A stretch of 64,000 nucleotides of DNA from Anticarsia gemmatalis. Taxonomy: Eukaryota > Arthropoda > Insecta > Lepidoptera > Erebidae. The stretch lies in assembly GCF_050436995.1 (NCBI RefSeq), contig NC_134757.1, forward strand, positions 2,740,501 through 2,804,500. The letters run 5' to 3'. The notes under the pieces were generated by a model. It searched no databases and had not been told where the DNA came from. It saw only the letters and a program-made list of their open reading frames with translations. The translations under genes and the position numbers were made by a program. Below, in pieces: positions 1-8,869 of the stretch (the first letter of the stretch is position 1; the number at the start of each line of letters is the position of its first letter).

Positions 1-528
1 AAAATTCAACTGATTTAAAACCATCCGAGAAAGACACGACTTTAAACCCTTAACTTAATCGTGCATCATAAAAAGTAAAAGTAATCTTTCAGATCGTTCA
101 ATAAAGGCAAAATTTTATGTATTTTCTTGTTTTATTTATCTGTAAAATATAGCCATTCGCGTATTTGTATCAAAAACGTAACGACATCTTAAGATCAATC
201 TCAAGATATCTTATGAAGGCATCTTACGATCTCCTTAAAGTTGAGACTAAGAACTTGACCTTCTTCGACAGACGCCACTTAACTTATATATTTTTTATAA
301 CTTTCTCACAAACCGCGGCTAAATTTAGATCTTTCAAGATTTACTCGGAAAACTTATTTACGGTGTAAATCTAATTTATTTTCATTTAGATCAAGTTTTA
401 GCTTGGACACTAGACAGGCGAAGTTTTATGGAAATCAAGAAGTAAATTGTGCAATTTTACTTGAATATTGATATAACACAGTATTATTTTACATAAATCC
501 ATATATTCGACAAGTATTTAATGCATAT
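1..528. other. non-coding stretch, no feature seen
   Basis: AT-rich sequence with no splice-flanked coding stretch, no recognised repeat and no clear hairpin. It may be troponin C intron or upstream flank, because the 5' exons of that gene are not visible in the window. Confidence 0.4.
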
Positions 529-532
529 GTTA

Positions 533-985
533 CTGTAAAAGCCCGAACTGTGGTAAGTCCTAAGATTTTCCGGTAAAACCTAAGATTTACCAACTCTCAA
601 TGGTAAAAGTCCGAACAAGCCAGAGTTTAAAAACTATGTTACGATATATTAAAAAATCCTCCTTCATAATTATGTTTATAACTATTTCACGGTATAATTA
701 TATACTGTGACATAGTTATAAAGAAGGTGTTTTGGGCAAAGCGACATGGGTAGGTTAGGTTAGAACACTAGAAACTTCCACCTTAGCCTTCGTGGTTATT
801 TTTTTTTAACCACCCAGTAGGAGGAGCCCCGCCAAGCGGGGCTCCGGCGACATCTCGGCATCATCAAGTGAATATAGGTAAAAGTTCGAAATAAAAGAAT
901 TGTTCGGACTTTTACCATTGCGAGATGGTAAATCTTAGGTTATACCGGAAAATCTTAGGATTTACCACCGTTCGGGCTTTTACAG
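533..985. mobile_element. MITE with ~85-bp terminal inverted repeats, TA target duplication
   Basis: The left end CTGTAAAAGCCCGAAC is repeated inverted at the right end, GTTCGGGCTTTTACAG. The match continues inward for about 85 bp with a few mismatches. TA flanks both sides (531-532 and 986-987), as expected for Tc1/mariner-type insertion. The centre has no transposase, but it carries a GC hairpin (GGAGCCCCGCCAAGCGGGGC near 823) and a short GGTTAGGTTAG motif. A half copy in the opposite orientation lies at 22043-22206. Confidence 0.75.
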
Positions 986-989
986 TAAC

Positions 990-2070
990 ACATACACACA
1001 AAAAATAAACCCTTTTGAAAGAGGTAGAGACAAAGGAACGCACTTGGTGAGATTTTACACACTTCCCTTGCCTCAATCACGGTATTTAATAATAGTTTTA
1101 TATACCTGTAAGTCTTTCATATTTTTTGTGTATATTTAATAGAAACTAATATTAATATTAAAATTTTAATTTGTCGTACACGTGGTCCAAATCCATTGTG
1201 CTTCAAAATAAAGCATTTTGCGCGAATGCTGGCCGTTATTAAAAAAGTTCTATTCAATGTCTGGCTGATGTCAACAGAATAGTTCAAACAAACGCCGTAT
1301 GTTGCGAAAATAATAACGAAAAAAAAACTGTATGACCAGTCAGTCGCGTTTCATATTTAAAAAGTTGCACACAATGACCAAATGTTAATAATTGGCTCGA
1401 CTTCGTACGGGTACAGTGCAATTATATCCCGCTGATTCCATTCTTGGGAGAATTTTGAGCCCATCGATTCTATACACTTTGTCCCTACAGTAAAAAAAAT
1501 ACTAATTCAATTTTGTTTAACTGTTCGAAAGTTATGCGCGTACAGACTTTTGGTGAGTTACAAACGTATTAAAAAATATTCAATTTAGTTCAGTCGTTGA
1601 AAAGTTGCATACATACATTTCGGTGATTAATTTTTATTTAAGTAAGTTTTATAAATCTACATTTTTAACACAGAGAAATTACTAAGCCTAGTATTTTTAT
1701 AGTTATTTAAAATTCGTACGCTAGTATTGATTTTTTACTTTTCGTCATTATTTTCCGCCTTTAATTGTTTCAAATTTCCACGATATTCTGTATTTAATCT
1801 ATTAAATAAACATAAAATACAACAGAAACATATTAAGCCGGAAGTAAACAAGCACTCCAGATTAAATTAAACGTTACTTAGTATTAATTGTTATTAATTA
1901 TATGAATATTTCAGTCACACATAGTTAGCGGCATGCACCCAATTATTCTAATTGCACACCTATTATAGGAGAACATTGTTGTAGGATATAATTATAATAT
2001 TCGGAAATGTCGCGCGTGACAGATGTCATTTGGCATATTCAGTACAATTATGAGTAAAGGGCACATTCAT
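990..2070. other. non-coding stretch with one weak LINE-tail remnant
   Basis: At 1021-1082 there is a minus-strand remnant resembling the LINE tail of 8098-8190 (shared CACTTGGTGAGA-like core). The remainder is AT-rich sequence in which I see no gene or hairpin. Confidence 0.35.
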
Positions 2071-2073
2071 ACA

Positions 2074-2337
2074 GTAGCGCTACCATGAGTTGGTAACTAT
2101 AGTCTCCCGGAGACACTGTAGTTCTCGTAAAACTCGAACAGCGTCTCTAGCGGATAGTTAAGGTACCAAAATTGCTACCATGGGTCGCCATATTTAATAA
2201 CGTGTAGTTAAATTAAACAACAGTGAATGTAGATTGGCTTTGTCGTTCATTCTTTCCCTATTTGAGCCCACTGTTGTAGTTGCGTTCTCACGTTAACTAC
2301 TCTAGTTTTTAACTACGCCAACTCATGGTAGGGCTAC
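2074..2337. mobile_element. MITE with ~20-bp terminal inverted repeats
   Basis: The left end GTAGCGCTACCATGAGTTGG is matched inverted at the right end (CCAACTCATGGTAGGGCTAC) with one mismatch. The 264-bp body has no coding capacity. A related internal motif, GCTACCATGGGT, occurs near 2175. Family unknown. Confidence 0.6.
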
Positions 2338-2400
2338 AGGACGTTTCATGAACGCGCGTGTATTTCATTCCTCTCTTTGTTTTGTAACGTTCAATACGCA

Positions 2401-2670
2401 GATTTAAACTGCTTTTAAAGCTTGTTTGTGGTAACGCGGAGGATCAGTAGCTCGATTCTCTACAACTATCGACTACCGACAACCGACTTGTCGAGAAACT
2501 TTGTATGAAAATCTGATTAGCGCCTCTGTCGGGTGTCGTGGGAAATATTTTGGCAGTACATTCTTAATGTCAAAATTTTGATACTCGACAGTACCGACTG
2601 TACAGAATCGCGTTACAGATTTAACCTGTTTTTAAAGCTTGTGGGAACGCGTAGGATCCGTGCTTTATTT
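2401..2670 (+). repeat. ~50-bp direct repeats flanking a MITE
   Basis: Positions about 2401-2450 and 2617-2666 are similar direct copies. Shared blocks are AGATTTAA, TTTTAAAGCTTGT, AACGCG and AGGATC. They bracket the MITE at 2453-2612. The length is far above a normal target-site duplication, so this is a local segmental duplication or the outer part of a composite element. Confidence 0.6.
2453..2612 (+). mobile_element. MITE with CGATTCTSTACA-type ends
   Basis: The left end CGATTCTCTACA is matched inverted at the right end (TGTACAGAATCG, one mismatch). Internal landmarks are GACTACCGACAACCGA, ATTAGCGCCTCTGTCGGG and GATACTCGACAGTACCGA. Related copies are at 24751-24910 (minus), 49540-49690 (plus), and weakly at 39766-39895 and 30965-31025, so this is a moderately repeated family in the window. 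Confidence 0.65.
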
Positions 2671-2714
2671 TGTAGAAGAGTATAACGTTTGCTGTACTTA
2701 GAATTATTGGCTGC

Positions 2715-2843
2715 ATTGAATATGAGCAGGGAGCCGGTGGATACAGGCCGCATCAGATCGGTCACTCTGGAAATCTATGGGGAAGGCCTATGTTTAGGAG
2801 TGGACGTCCCATAGTCGAAATGATGATGATGATCATGATGATT
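2715..2843 (+). mobile_element. RTE-type LINE 3' tail
   Basis: It contains CGATCTATGGGGAGGCC-like and CAGCAGTGGACGTCC-like sequence (here GAGTGGACGTCCCATAG) followed by a GATGATGATGATGATG-type run. That is the usual lepidopteran RTE 3' end. Only the tail is present, with no reverse transcriptase. A related minus-strand tail is at 55313-55378. Confidence 0.65.
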
Positions 2844-3784
2844 GGATAGTATTTAAAAAGCGACGTTCTAGCTATGAATGTGTTATGAGGATGCATCCTA
2901 AGAATATGAATGCCAAATACGTCATTGCTTTTAAATTTGAAATACGTTGACGAGTCATACGGTTGTAGTGCTGTATGAAATACTATCATTGGACAAATTT
3001 TCTGCTAAATAACGACGTTTTATTGCAAGAACTTTGTTCCGAAACGCATCACAGATCTAATTTAATTGGTATTGAACCATTATCTGCGAAACCTCTTCTA
3101 ACAAAATCAAATAAAACGAATTAAACATGGAACCTTTTACGCGGAAGCTCTTCAAACAAAACCAAATAAAATTTTAAAATGACATTGTTCTCTCCGAACC
3201 TTTAAATAATCATATGAAATCAAATCAGGAAGCTCCTAACTTAAAGTTTTAAAGAAACATCCATCGACCTTTTTTATAACTTTTAGTTATGACAAAACTA
3301 AACAGTAATCGCCATATTCATAAAAATATATGAATGTATGAAAGGCTTATAAGAGTTTTGTTTCTTTCACTCCTTAGCGATCTGAAAAAGAGAAAACATA
3401 TCGTAGTAGTTTTTTTACTAAAATAGGTTTGTAGTGTGTTTATGAATTTCAGGGTGAGTATCTTTAATAGTAAGCAATTATTTGTTCAAAGTCATCACAT
3501 AAGATATATATTTGTGCCGCGATGTCGTCTATATCGTAACGCAGTTGTAATTAACACGATATGACAGGGAATAACATTTCAAGTGACACGAACAGCAATT
3601 AGGAAAGTAATTAGAGAGGCGCCCAGATGTTCTTGGTTTGCGGCGCGTGGTGTGATTTGTAGCGGGGGAGGTTTATTTATATAACATATTAGGATGTGAT
3701 TTGAAGTATTTATTTTAACGGTTGGGTTTAAGCATGTCTTAATTGTCTTTGTGTTATAAATAAAAATGTTGAAATTGTACTCAT
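2844..3784. other. non-coding stretch, no feature seen
   Basis: AT-rich sequence without recognisable gene, hairpin or repeat copy. Confidence 0.35.
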
Positions 3785-3925
3785 AGCCGGCGGTCCTGTA
3801 TGACAAGATGACTGTATGGACGTGAATTGAAGCCCGTTCAGTTTATAAGAATCGCACTAAGTGTTTTTAGGGCTCCGTCTACTCATGTGCGAAGAAGGCG
3901 TGATTTTATGTACTTATATATTAAA
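3785..3925 (+). mobile_element. LINE 3' tail, TCCTGTATGACAAGATG family
   Basis: It starts with GGTCCTGTATGACAAGATG and ends with GGCGTGATTTTATGTA. The same order of motifs is found at 22240-22400, 25760-25890 and 60205-60315 (plus) and at 61690-61805 and 8098-8190 (minus). The copies are truncated tails without coding capacity. Confidence 0.6.
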
Positions 3926-5954
3926 AATTATTTTATTTTCTGTATATGTAAATAGACATACCTAATTTTGCATAAGTATACTAGTATTGCATGATTGCAA
4001 CTTCAAATTTCGGAAAAAATAAACTCACTCTAAATATTGTTAAATAGTACTTGTTTACGATTTAAATATTTCAGTACGTTAATTAATGAAAACCAAAAAA
4101 ACACTTAGCAAAATATTCGAACAAGATTAAAAATATCTAGTATTGCTATGACACCATGATTACTAGACATTGTTAGGTCCTATTCATTCGCAAAAGCTCT
4201 TTGTTCGATACTATATCCCGCTACCACTGCGCCCCCGCCCGATTCACTTGAAAGCTACACTGTCGTGTCGCAGCAGCCACCGAGACTGCTGCAAGAGATT
4301 GTGGAGTTTCAAACTATGGACTTTACCAAGTTATAGCTCCGACTATTGTTACGTCACCGGCTTGTATAGAACTGATATTACTTTGAAATTATATTTATAT
4401 AGTAAATAGTGACTTTATGAACATAATGAAATTATGCAACTCCATTCGTTTGTAACAGCACTGAATTAAGAAAAATTATTACCATACGGAAATTTAGTTA
4501 AGTTATGATATCCAAATCTTAGTTTTGGGCATTAATTAAACGAAATATATTATTACTTTGTTATTACTAAATTTCTGGCAAATAAATGATTATGATTATA
4601 CAAAATTTCAGTAGCGCGCTTCAAGATCGCGCCACAGATCCCATAAAGTTCACGAAATTAAGTTACTGTCTAGGTTTCAGAATTATATACATTTCTCTGT
4701 CTACTTTTGAAACAAAAGTTTCGGTTATCAGATAACTGACTGGTATTTGTGAAATATGTATATTTATGTATTAAATTTTAAATCTAAGAATTATAACGAC
4801 ACAAGAATAAAAAAAATCTTTACTATCATCACTTTAAAATATCAAAATTCATACATACAATTACACTTCTTTACCTTTATATGTGTAGGTAGAGATCAAA
4901 GAACCAAATAACAAAATAATACCAAAAATATTACAACATAATTTCGTACCCTCCAAAAGTAATTAAAGTCCATTGTACTTTAACCATTAATAGTTATTTC
5001 ATAATATAATACTGAAGAGTCAATGTACCACATACCCTTACACCTGTAAGGGCAAATAAGGACGGCAGTGACAGGGTTATCGTGACTTCTTACCTATCTA
5101 TAGATAATACTATAAATTATATAAGTAACAAACTGAAACAGCATAGAGCATGTATGTAGTTGATTGTAGATTGCTATCAAGAAAAAGTTCTTTAACGTAA
5201 TGAAATTATGCGTGATTTTTTTATTATGTTCAAACATAATGATATAGTTAAATATAATTACCAAGGAATAAATCGACTTTGATGTGAAAAAAACAATTTA
5301 TTGTACGGTCGTTTCGATCACGGGGTAGGTTATAGGCAAGATTAGGCCTGTATAAGCGGGAAAAACGCTAGTGAAATTGTGGGTCATGTATAATTACGTA
5401 GTAGTGGTTTGAGTTTTCTACAGAGTTCTACATATATTATATCAATAATAACACGCAAATTATAACAGAAGGTATAGGCAGGGGTTTAATACACCCACGT
5501 CTTACTATTAACAATGTTAGTCCTAAGTAATAGAGGCGAGTCTATTGCACTACCGGGCACATAACCAAACTCTGAGCAACTATTGATAATAGTTAAATCT
5601 TTTTTAACAAAGAAGTCAATTGCTACTAATTGATAGCACACAAAAGTTCCATAAAAACTATATCGTTCTCAATTTAGTATACAAAATGAAGACATAAAGT
5701 ACAAACTCTAAGTACTAACTAAATGACGTCATTAGCATGTTAATTGCTGGATCAACTACGTCTATTAACACAGGATGCCTAGGCACATGCTAATGTATGG
5801 ACGTAAATGAAGGATTAGCTAAGCCTTTAGTTAGTAGACGTAAAGGTCTTTAACCTGTAATTTCCTTAGTAATTATGATGTAAAGAAGTTATGTACTCTG
5901 TGACTAGGATAATAGGTTTGAAAACAATAATAGTCACTTATTACGTTTTGAAGT
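3926..5954. other. 2 kb non-coding stretch, nothing recognised
   Basis: The reading frames here are short and lack coding character (the 79-codon frame at 4170 has no splice or domain support). No inverted repeat or repeat family was identified. Confidence 0.35.
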
Positions 5955-6160
5955 CAGTCAGCTCCAAAAGTAGCTGAACAACTACATATTTACAAAACCT
6001 CTGTGTTACGTAACTTTAATAAATAACTGATCAAATCAGGTAGAATGAGTTAGAATTAAACATTTCAATCAATGGCAAATGTTTTTTCCATGGAATAATG
6101 TGCACACTTCAGGAGGGTTTCAAAAGATTGAGTATGATCAGCTACTTTTGGAGCTGACTG
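5955..6160. mobile_element. 206-bp MITE with 23-bp perfect terminal inverted repeats
   Basis: The left end CAGTCAGCTCCAAAAGTAGC is exactly inverted at the right end (GCTACTTTTGGAGCTGACTG), and three further bases also match. The right flank is TA; the left flank is GT, so a TA duplication is possible only if the left copy has mutated. The right end supplies part of the target site of the next transposon (6166-8071), which therefore inserted later. Confidence 0.75.
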
Positions 6161-6515
6161 TACATTAGGGTGGTCCAAAAAAATTTTTTTTTAGTTATCA
6201 CTTTCGCCACGGGCTTAATTTGTTACACGTATTTGAAATAATATCGTCGCAAAATTTGAACAAGGTAGCTTCAGTGGAAGTGGGTGCTCAAAGCAGTTAT
6301 ACTTTAGATTTTTTTGTAAAAAGTGCAAATTTTTCTTTCACTGTTATAGGTCTTTTTTGGGTATTAAACTAAGCTAATTCATTATATATATGACTGCTTA
6401 AGTGTTTAAAACTAAAATATATATAAAAAAAAAGTGTTTTGTTACATAAATTAGGGACAAAATATGTTCAATAACTCGACAAAACCACGATATTTTTCTT
6501 TTGGGTTGTTGAGAT

Positions 6516-6830
6516 GTGGAACCCTTATCAAGGCTCAATCAACCTCTTACTCTTCGGCAAGTTTTGCTTCTTTATCACCACTTAATTATTGAACATATAA
6601 ATTTGATAAATTCTGCGCGCGGTCTTATTAAAAATGTGGTGGAAATATGGAAAAAATCAGGAATTTCGACAAGACAATTAAACCATTGCGTAGAGAAATT
6701 TATTAAAAATCTTCATAATTATAGTCATAATCACTGTGCTTTGGTCAGTCAAGCTCTCCTCAAATACCACTATTCAAGAGATTCAGTGATGCATGGGACA
6801 CTTTTTCGAAAAAGCAGTATGATAGTCTGA
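6516..6830 (+). pseudogene. transposon protein fragment, N-terminal part
   Basis: This lies inside the 1.9 kb transposon. It reads through a helical segment with NVVEIWKKSGISTR and later CVEKFIKNL. As I remember it, this resembles the N-terminal region of an uncharacterised protein family encoded by arthropod TIR transposons (a Trp-rich segment of type IWxKARIPTR). After residue 60 the frame loses similarity to anything I know. It is a fragment of a dead transposon gene. Confidence 0.45.
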
Positions 6831-7244
6831 TTGTTAATTCGGGTATGGAAAATTTCGCCCTGAACACACTTGAGACTCTTACCATCGTAAATTCTGGGTA
6901 AAAACCAGTAAGCGATTACTACAAGGAGTTAATTGAACTTACTATGATCGTTTGAACAAACCACCTTCTAAATTCATTGGCTGGCCCTAGGTCCAATACA
7001 CCACGCTCGATGGATGTCTAAATTGAGTTATGCTATGAATTTTTTTCTTTTCAGGCATTATTTACACAGGCAGTTATTGTACAAATAATTCCTTAAAAGA
7101 AAAATCTAACTAATTAAAAGTTAAGAACAGCTAATAGCTCGATTAATTAGTTTTGGTGCTCATAAATACACCAAGACTTGTATTGAAACGCCTTTAAAAA
7201 CAGATGCACCAAGAAATGACTTGTTACTTTAAAAGAAGTTATAA

Positions 7245-7439
7245 TTGTACGATGCCATTGATTTTGAAATAAGTAAAGCTGCAAGGAAGGTCTTAAAGCA
7301 TCACCTGTGGTATTTGCCAGACGAACTTATTATCTTTGCTCTGTTTTCCGACAAGCTTTTTCGTGGCGAGAAAATGGCCACAGTTCATCAAATGAATGCT
7401 GATCGTAGTTCTCGTCCAGTACGAGGTGACAGTCGTTAA
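7245..7439 (+). pseudogene. transposon protein fragment, middle part
   Basis: The frame contains HHLWYLPDELIIFALFSDKL followed by a Lys-rich stretch. A WYLxEExxxLALF-type motif is what I recall from the same arthropod transposon protein family. The apparent start is not a real one; upstream coding sequence is broken. It sits between the other two fragments of the same element, in the same orientation. Confidence 0.5.
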
Positions 7440-7592
7440 CTGTCATTTGATTCTACATTATATACTTTTGCATCGGAAAGTTCGCTAAAAACAGATTTTC
7501 TACTAGATTTAAGGACTTTTTCTTGCAATTACCATCTGAGGTTTGGAATGAAAATGCTGATTATCTTTAAAGCAAAAGTTGCATAATTGCTT

Positions 7593-7764
7593 GTTATTAA
7601 AGAGGCTGCGGAAGGGGGTGTCAAACTATTTGAAGACTACAATAGCTTGCTCACTAAGGACGAGGAAGAAAAACAATATATTATTACGTGTAGTTGAAAA
7701 AAACATGCAAATTGTGTCTACTGAAACTTCTAAAAAGGACTTACCTAACTCAGTTTTAGATTGA
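7593..7764 (+). pseudogene. transposon protein fragment, C-terminal part, frameshifted
   Basis: The frame from 7593 reads VIKEAAEGGVKLFEDYNSLL then TKDEEEKQ and runs into a stop. A second frame takes over at about 7677 with LLRVVEKNMQIVS and ends at 7764. Both halves together match the usual order of the family's C-terminus, so one frameshift near 7670-7685 is the simplest explanation. The product would be non-functional. Confidence 0.5.
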
Positions 7765-8097
7765 TCATAAAAGTTTTTACAATAATATAAATTAGTTTTT
7801 GCTTTGATCATTCGTTTTATGTGCCCTTTAACTACTTATTACAATAAAAAGTCTTACTTTGATGTACCTGTAGTGAAATTCTTGCACATACCCTTTTTGA
7901 ATATTTTACTAAAATTTTAATATTTTCATCGCCGTTGAGCATCCACTATTACATAAGATAAAAAGCTGATTTTTTAAATATATAATAAGTATGATTGGTG
8001 TAACAAAATAGGAGGGTGGCGAAACTTCTATTTGAAAAAAAAATTTTCCCCTATATCGGTGGACCACCCTACTGTACATACATACAACATACATTAA

Positions 8098-8190
8098 ATA
8101 ACCCATTCTCTCCATAGGGAATGGCACAGAGCAGAGAATGCTACTTGGTGCGATTCTCACAAACTTTCTTAGCTTCATTCACATACATAC
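8098..8190 (-). mobile_element. LINE 3' tail fragment, minus strand
   Basis: It reads on the minus strand as a decayed copy of the TCCTGTATGACAAGATG family tail (GAATGAAGCTAAGAAAGTTT, then CACCAAGTAGCATTCTC and the CCATAGGGA-type block). It lies just outside the 3' target duplication of the preceding transposon. Confidence 0.5.
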
Positions 8191-8425
8191 ATTTTGTCGT
8201 TGAGGACCATCTTGCTTTATTTTGAAATGTGACTATAAGAAATTACAAATCGTGCTGAAATACACCAATTAATATACAATTTTATTATAGTTAAATCTGA
8301 ATAAGAGTAGAGTCGGACTAATTGGTAACCAAAAACTTATAACCTCGTAATTATAGAACGCAAAATCTCTACTTGTCATTAGAAAAACATTGTACCTATG
8401 TATTTTTGTATACTATATAGATAGA

Positions 8426-8727
8426 GCGGTGATAGCCGAGTGGTATAAGTTGGCACCTCCCACGCAAGTGGTCGCAGGTTCGAACCCGAGGCAACACACC
8501 AATGACTTTTCGAAGTTATGTGTGTATTAGAAATAATTATCACATGCTCCAACGGTGAAGGAAAACATCGTGAGGAAACCTTGCAAAATTTGTTTAATAC
8601 ATTTATTGAGGGCATGCAAAGTCCCCAACCCGCACTTGGCCAGCGTGGTGGACTCAGGGCCTAACCCCTCCCTCATTACGGGAGGAGACCCTTGCCCAGC
8701 AGTGGGACATTAATGGGCTAAATTTAT
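8426..8727 (+). mobile_element. full-length tRNA-derived SINE, ending 25 bp before a splice acceptor
   Basis: The 5' part has Pol III promoter boxes: box A-like TAGCCGAGTGGTATAAG and box B GGTTCGAACC. The middle has a CCAATGACTTTTCGAAGTTA block. The 3' part ends in CCTTGCCCAGCAGTGGGACA and TAATGGGCTAAATTTATT. Related pieces occur at 43190-43425, 44205-44395, 49795-50022, 22860-22940 (plus) and at 25066-25200 and 38332-38432 (minus). This copy ends about 25 bp before the troponin C exon at 8753. Confidence 0.8.
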
Positions 8728-8752
8728 TATAACGTATGTGTGTTGTTTACAG

Positions 8753-8869
8753 CGCTTGGCACGTTGAACTTCGACTCTTTCGTCCGAGTAGCCACTCATT
8801 TTCTCGACGAAGACGATGAGGCCTTACAGAAGGAACTTAAAGAAGCCTTCAGACTTTACGACAAAGAAG
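8753..8869 (+). CDS. TnC: troponin C, internal exon (end of EF-hand II to start of EF-hand III)
   Basis: Troponin C is the calcium sensor of the thin filament in striated muscle. This 117-bp exon lies between an AG acceptor (8751-8752) and a GT donor (8870-8871). It reads LGTLNFDSFVRVATHFLDED then DEALQKELKEAFRLYDKE, which is the end of EF-hand loop II, the central helix and the start of EF-hand loop III. The AFRLYDKEGNGYI core is the hallmark of insect troponin C. The first two bases complete a split codon; the last base is the first of a Gly codon completed by the exon at 19359. In loop II, position 12, normally the bidentate Glu, is Ser, so calcium binding there is predicted lost. Calmodulin is excluded by the KEAFRLYDKEGNGYI wording and the MMTG C-terminus. 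The upstream exon was not found by eye. Confidence 0.93.

Larger units (their letters stand above)
6166..8071 (+). mobile_element. degraded DNA transposon, 8-bp target duplication (hAT- or P-like)
   Basis: Terminal inverted repeats TAGGGTGGTCCA (6166) and TGGACCACCCTA (to 8071) are perfect. The flanking direct repeat CTGTACAT (6158-6165 and 8072-8079) is an exact 8-bp target-site duplication. An 8-bp duplication fits the hAT or P superfamilies. The interior carries three decayed coding segments on the + strand (6516-6830, 7245-7439, 7593-7764) that look like pieces of one transposase-type protein. Superfamily assignment is inference from duplication length and end sequence only. Confidence 0.75.

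Noticed and set aside
1..8425. Search for the missing N-terminal troponin C exons (EF-hand I)
   Set aside because: No stretch coding for a helix-loop-helix of type KAFxxFD or an IxEVDxDxSG-like end with a phase-1 donor was found by eye; they may lie outside the window. A spliced alignment with a lepidopteran troponin C protein would settle it.
8427..8490. tRNA gene candidate (box A and box B with GGTTCGAACC)
   Set aside because: The tRNA-like part is the head of a SINE with a body and tail shared with other copies; there is no complete cloverleaf ending of its own.
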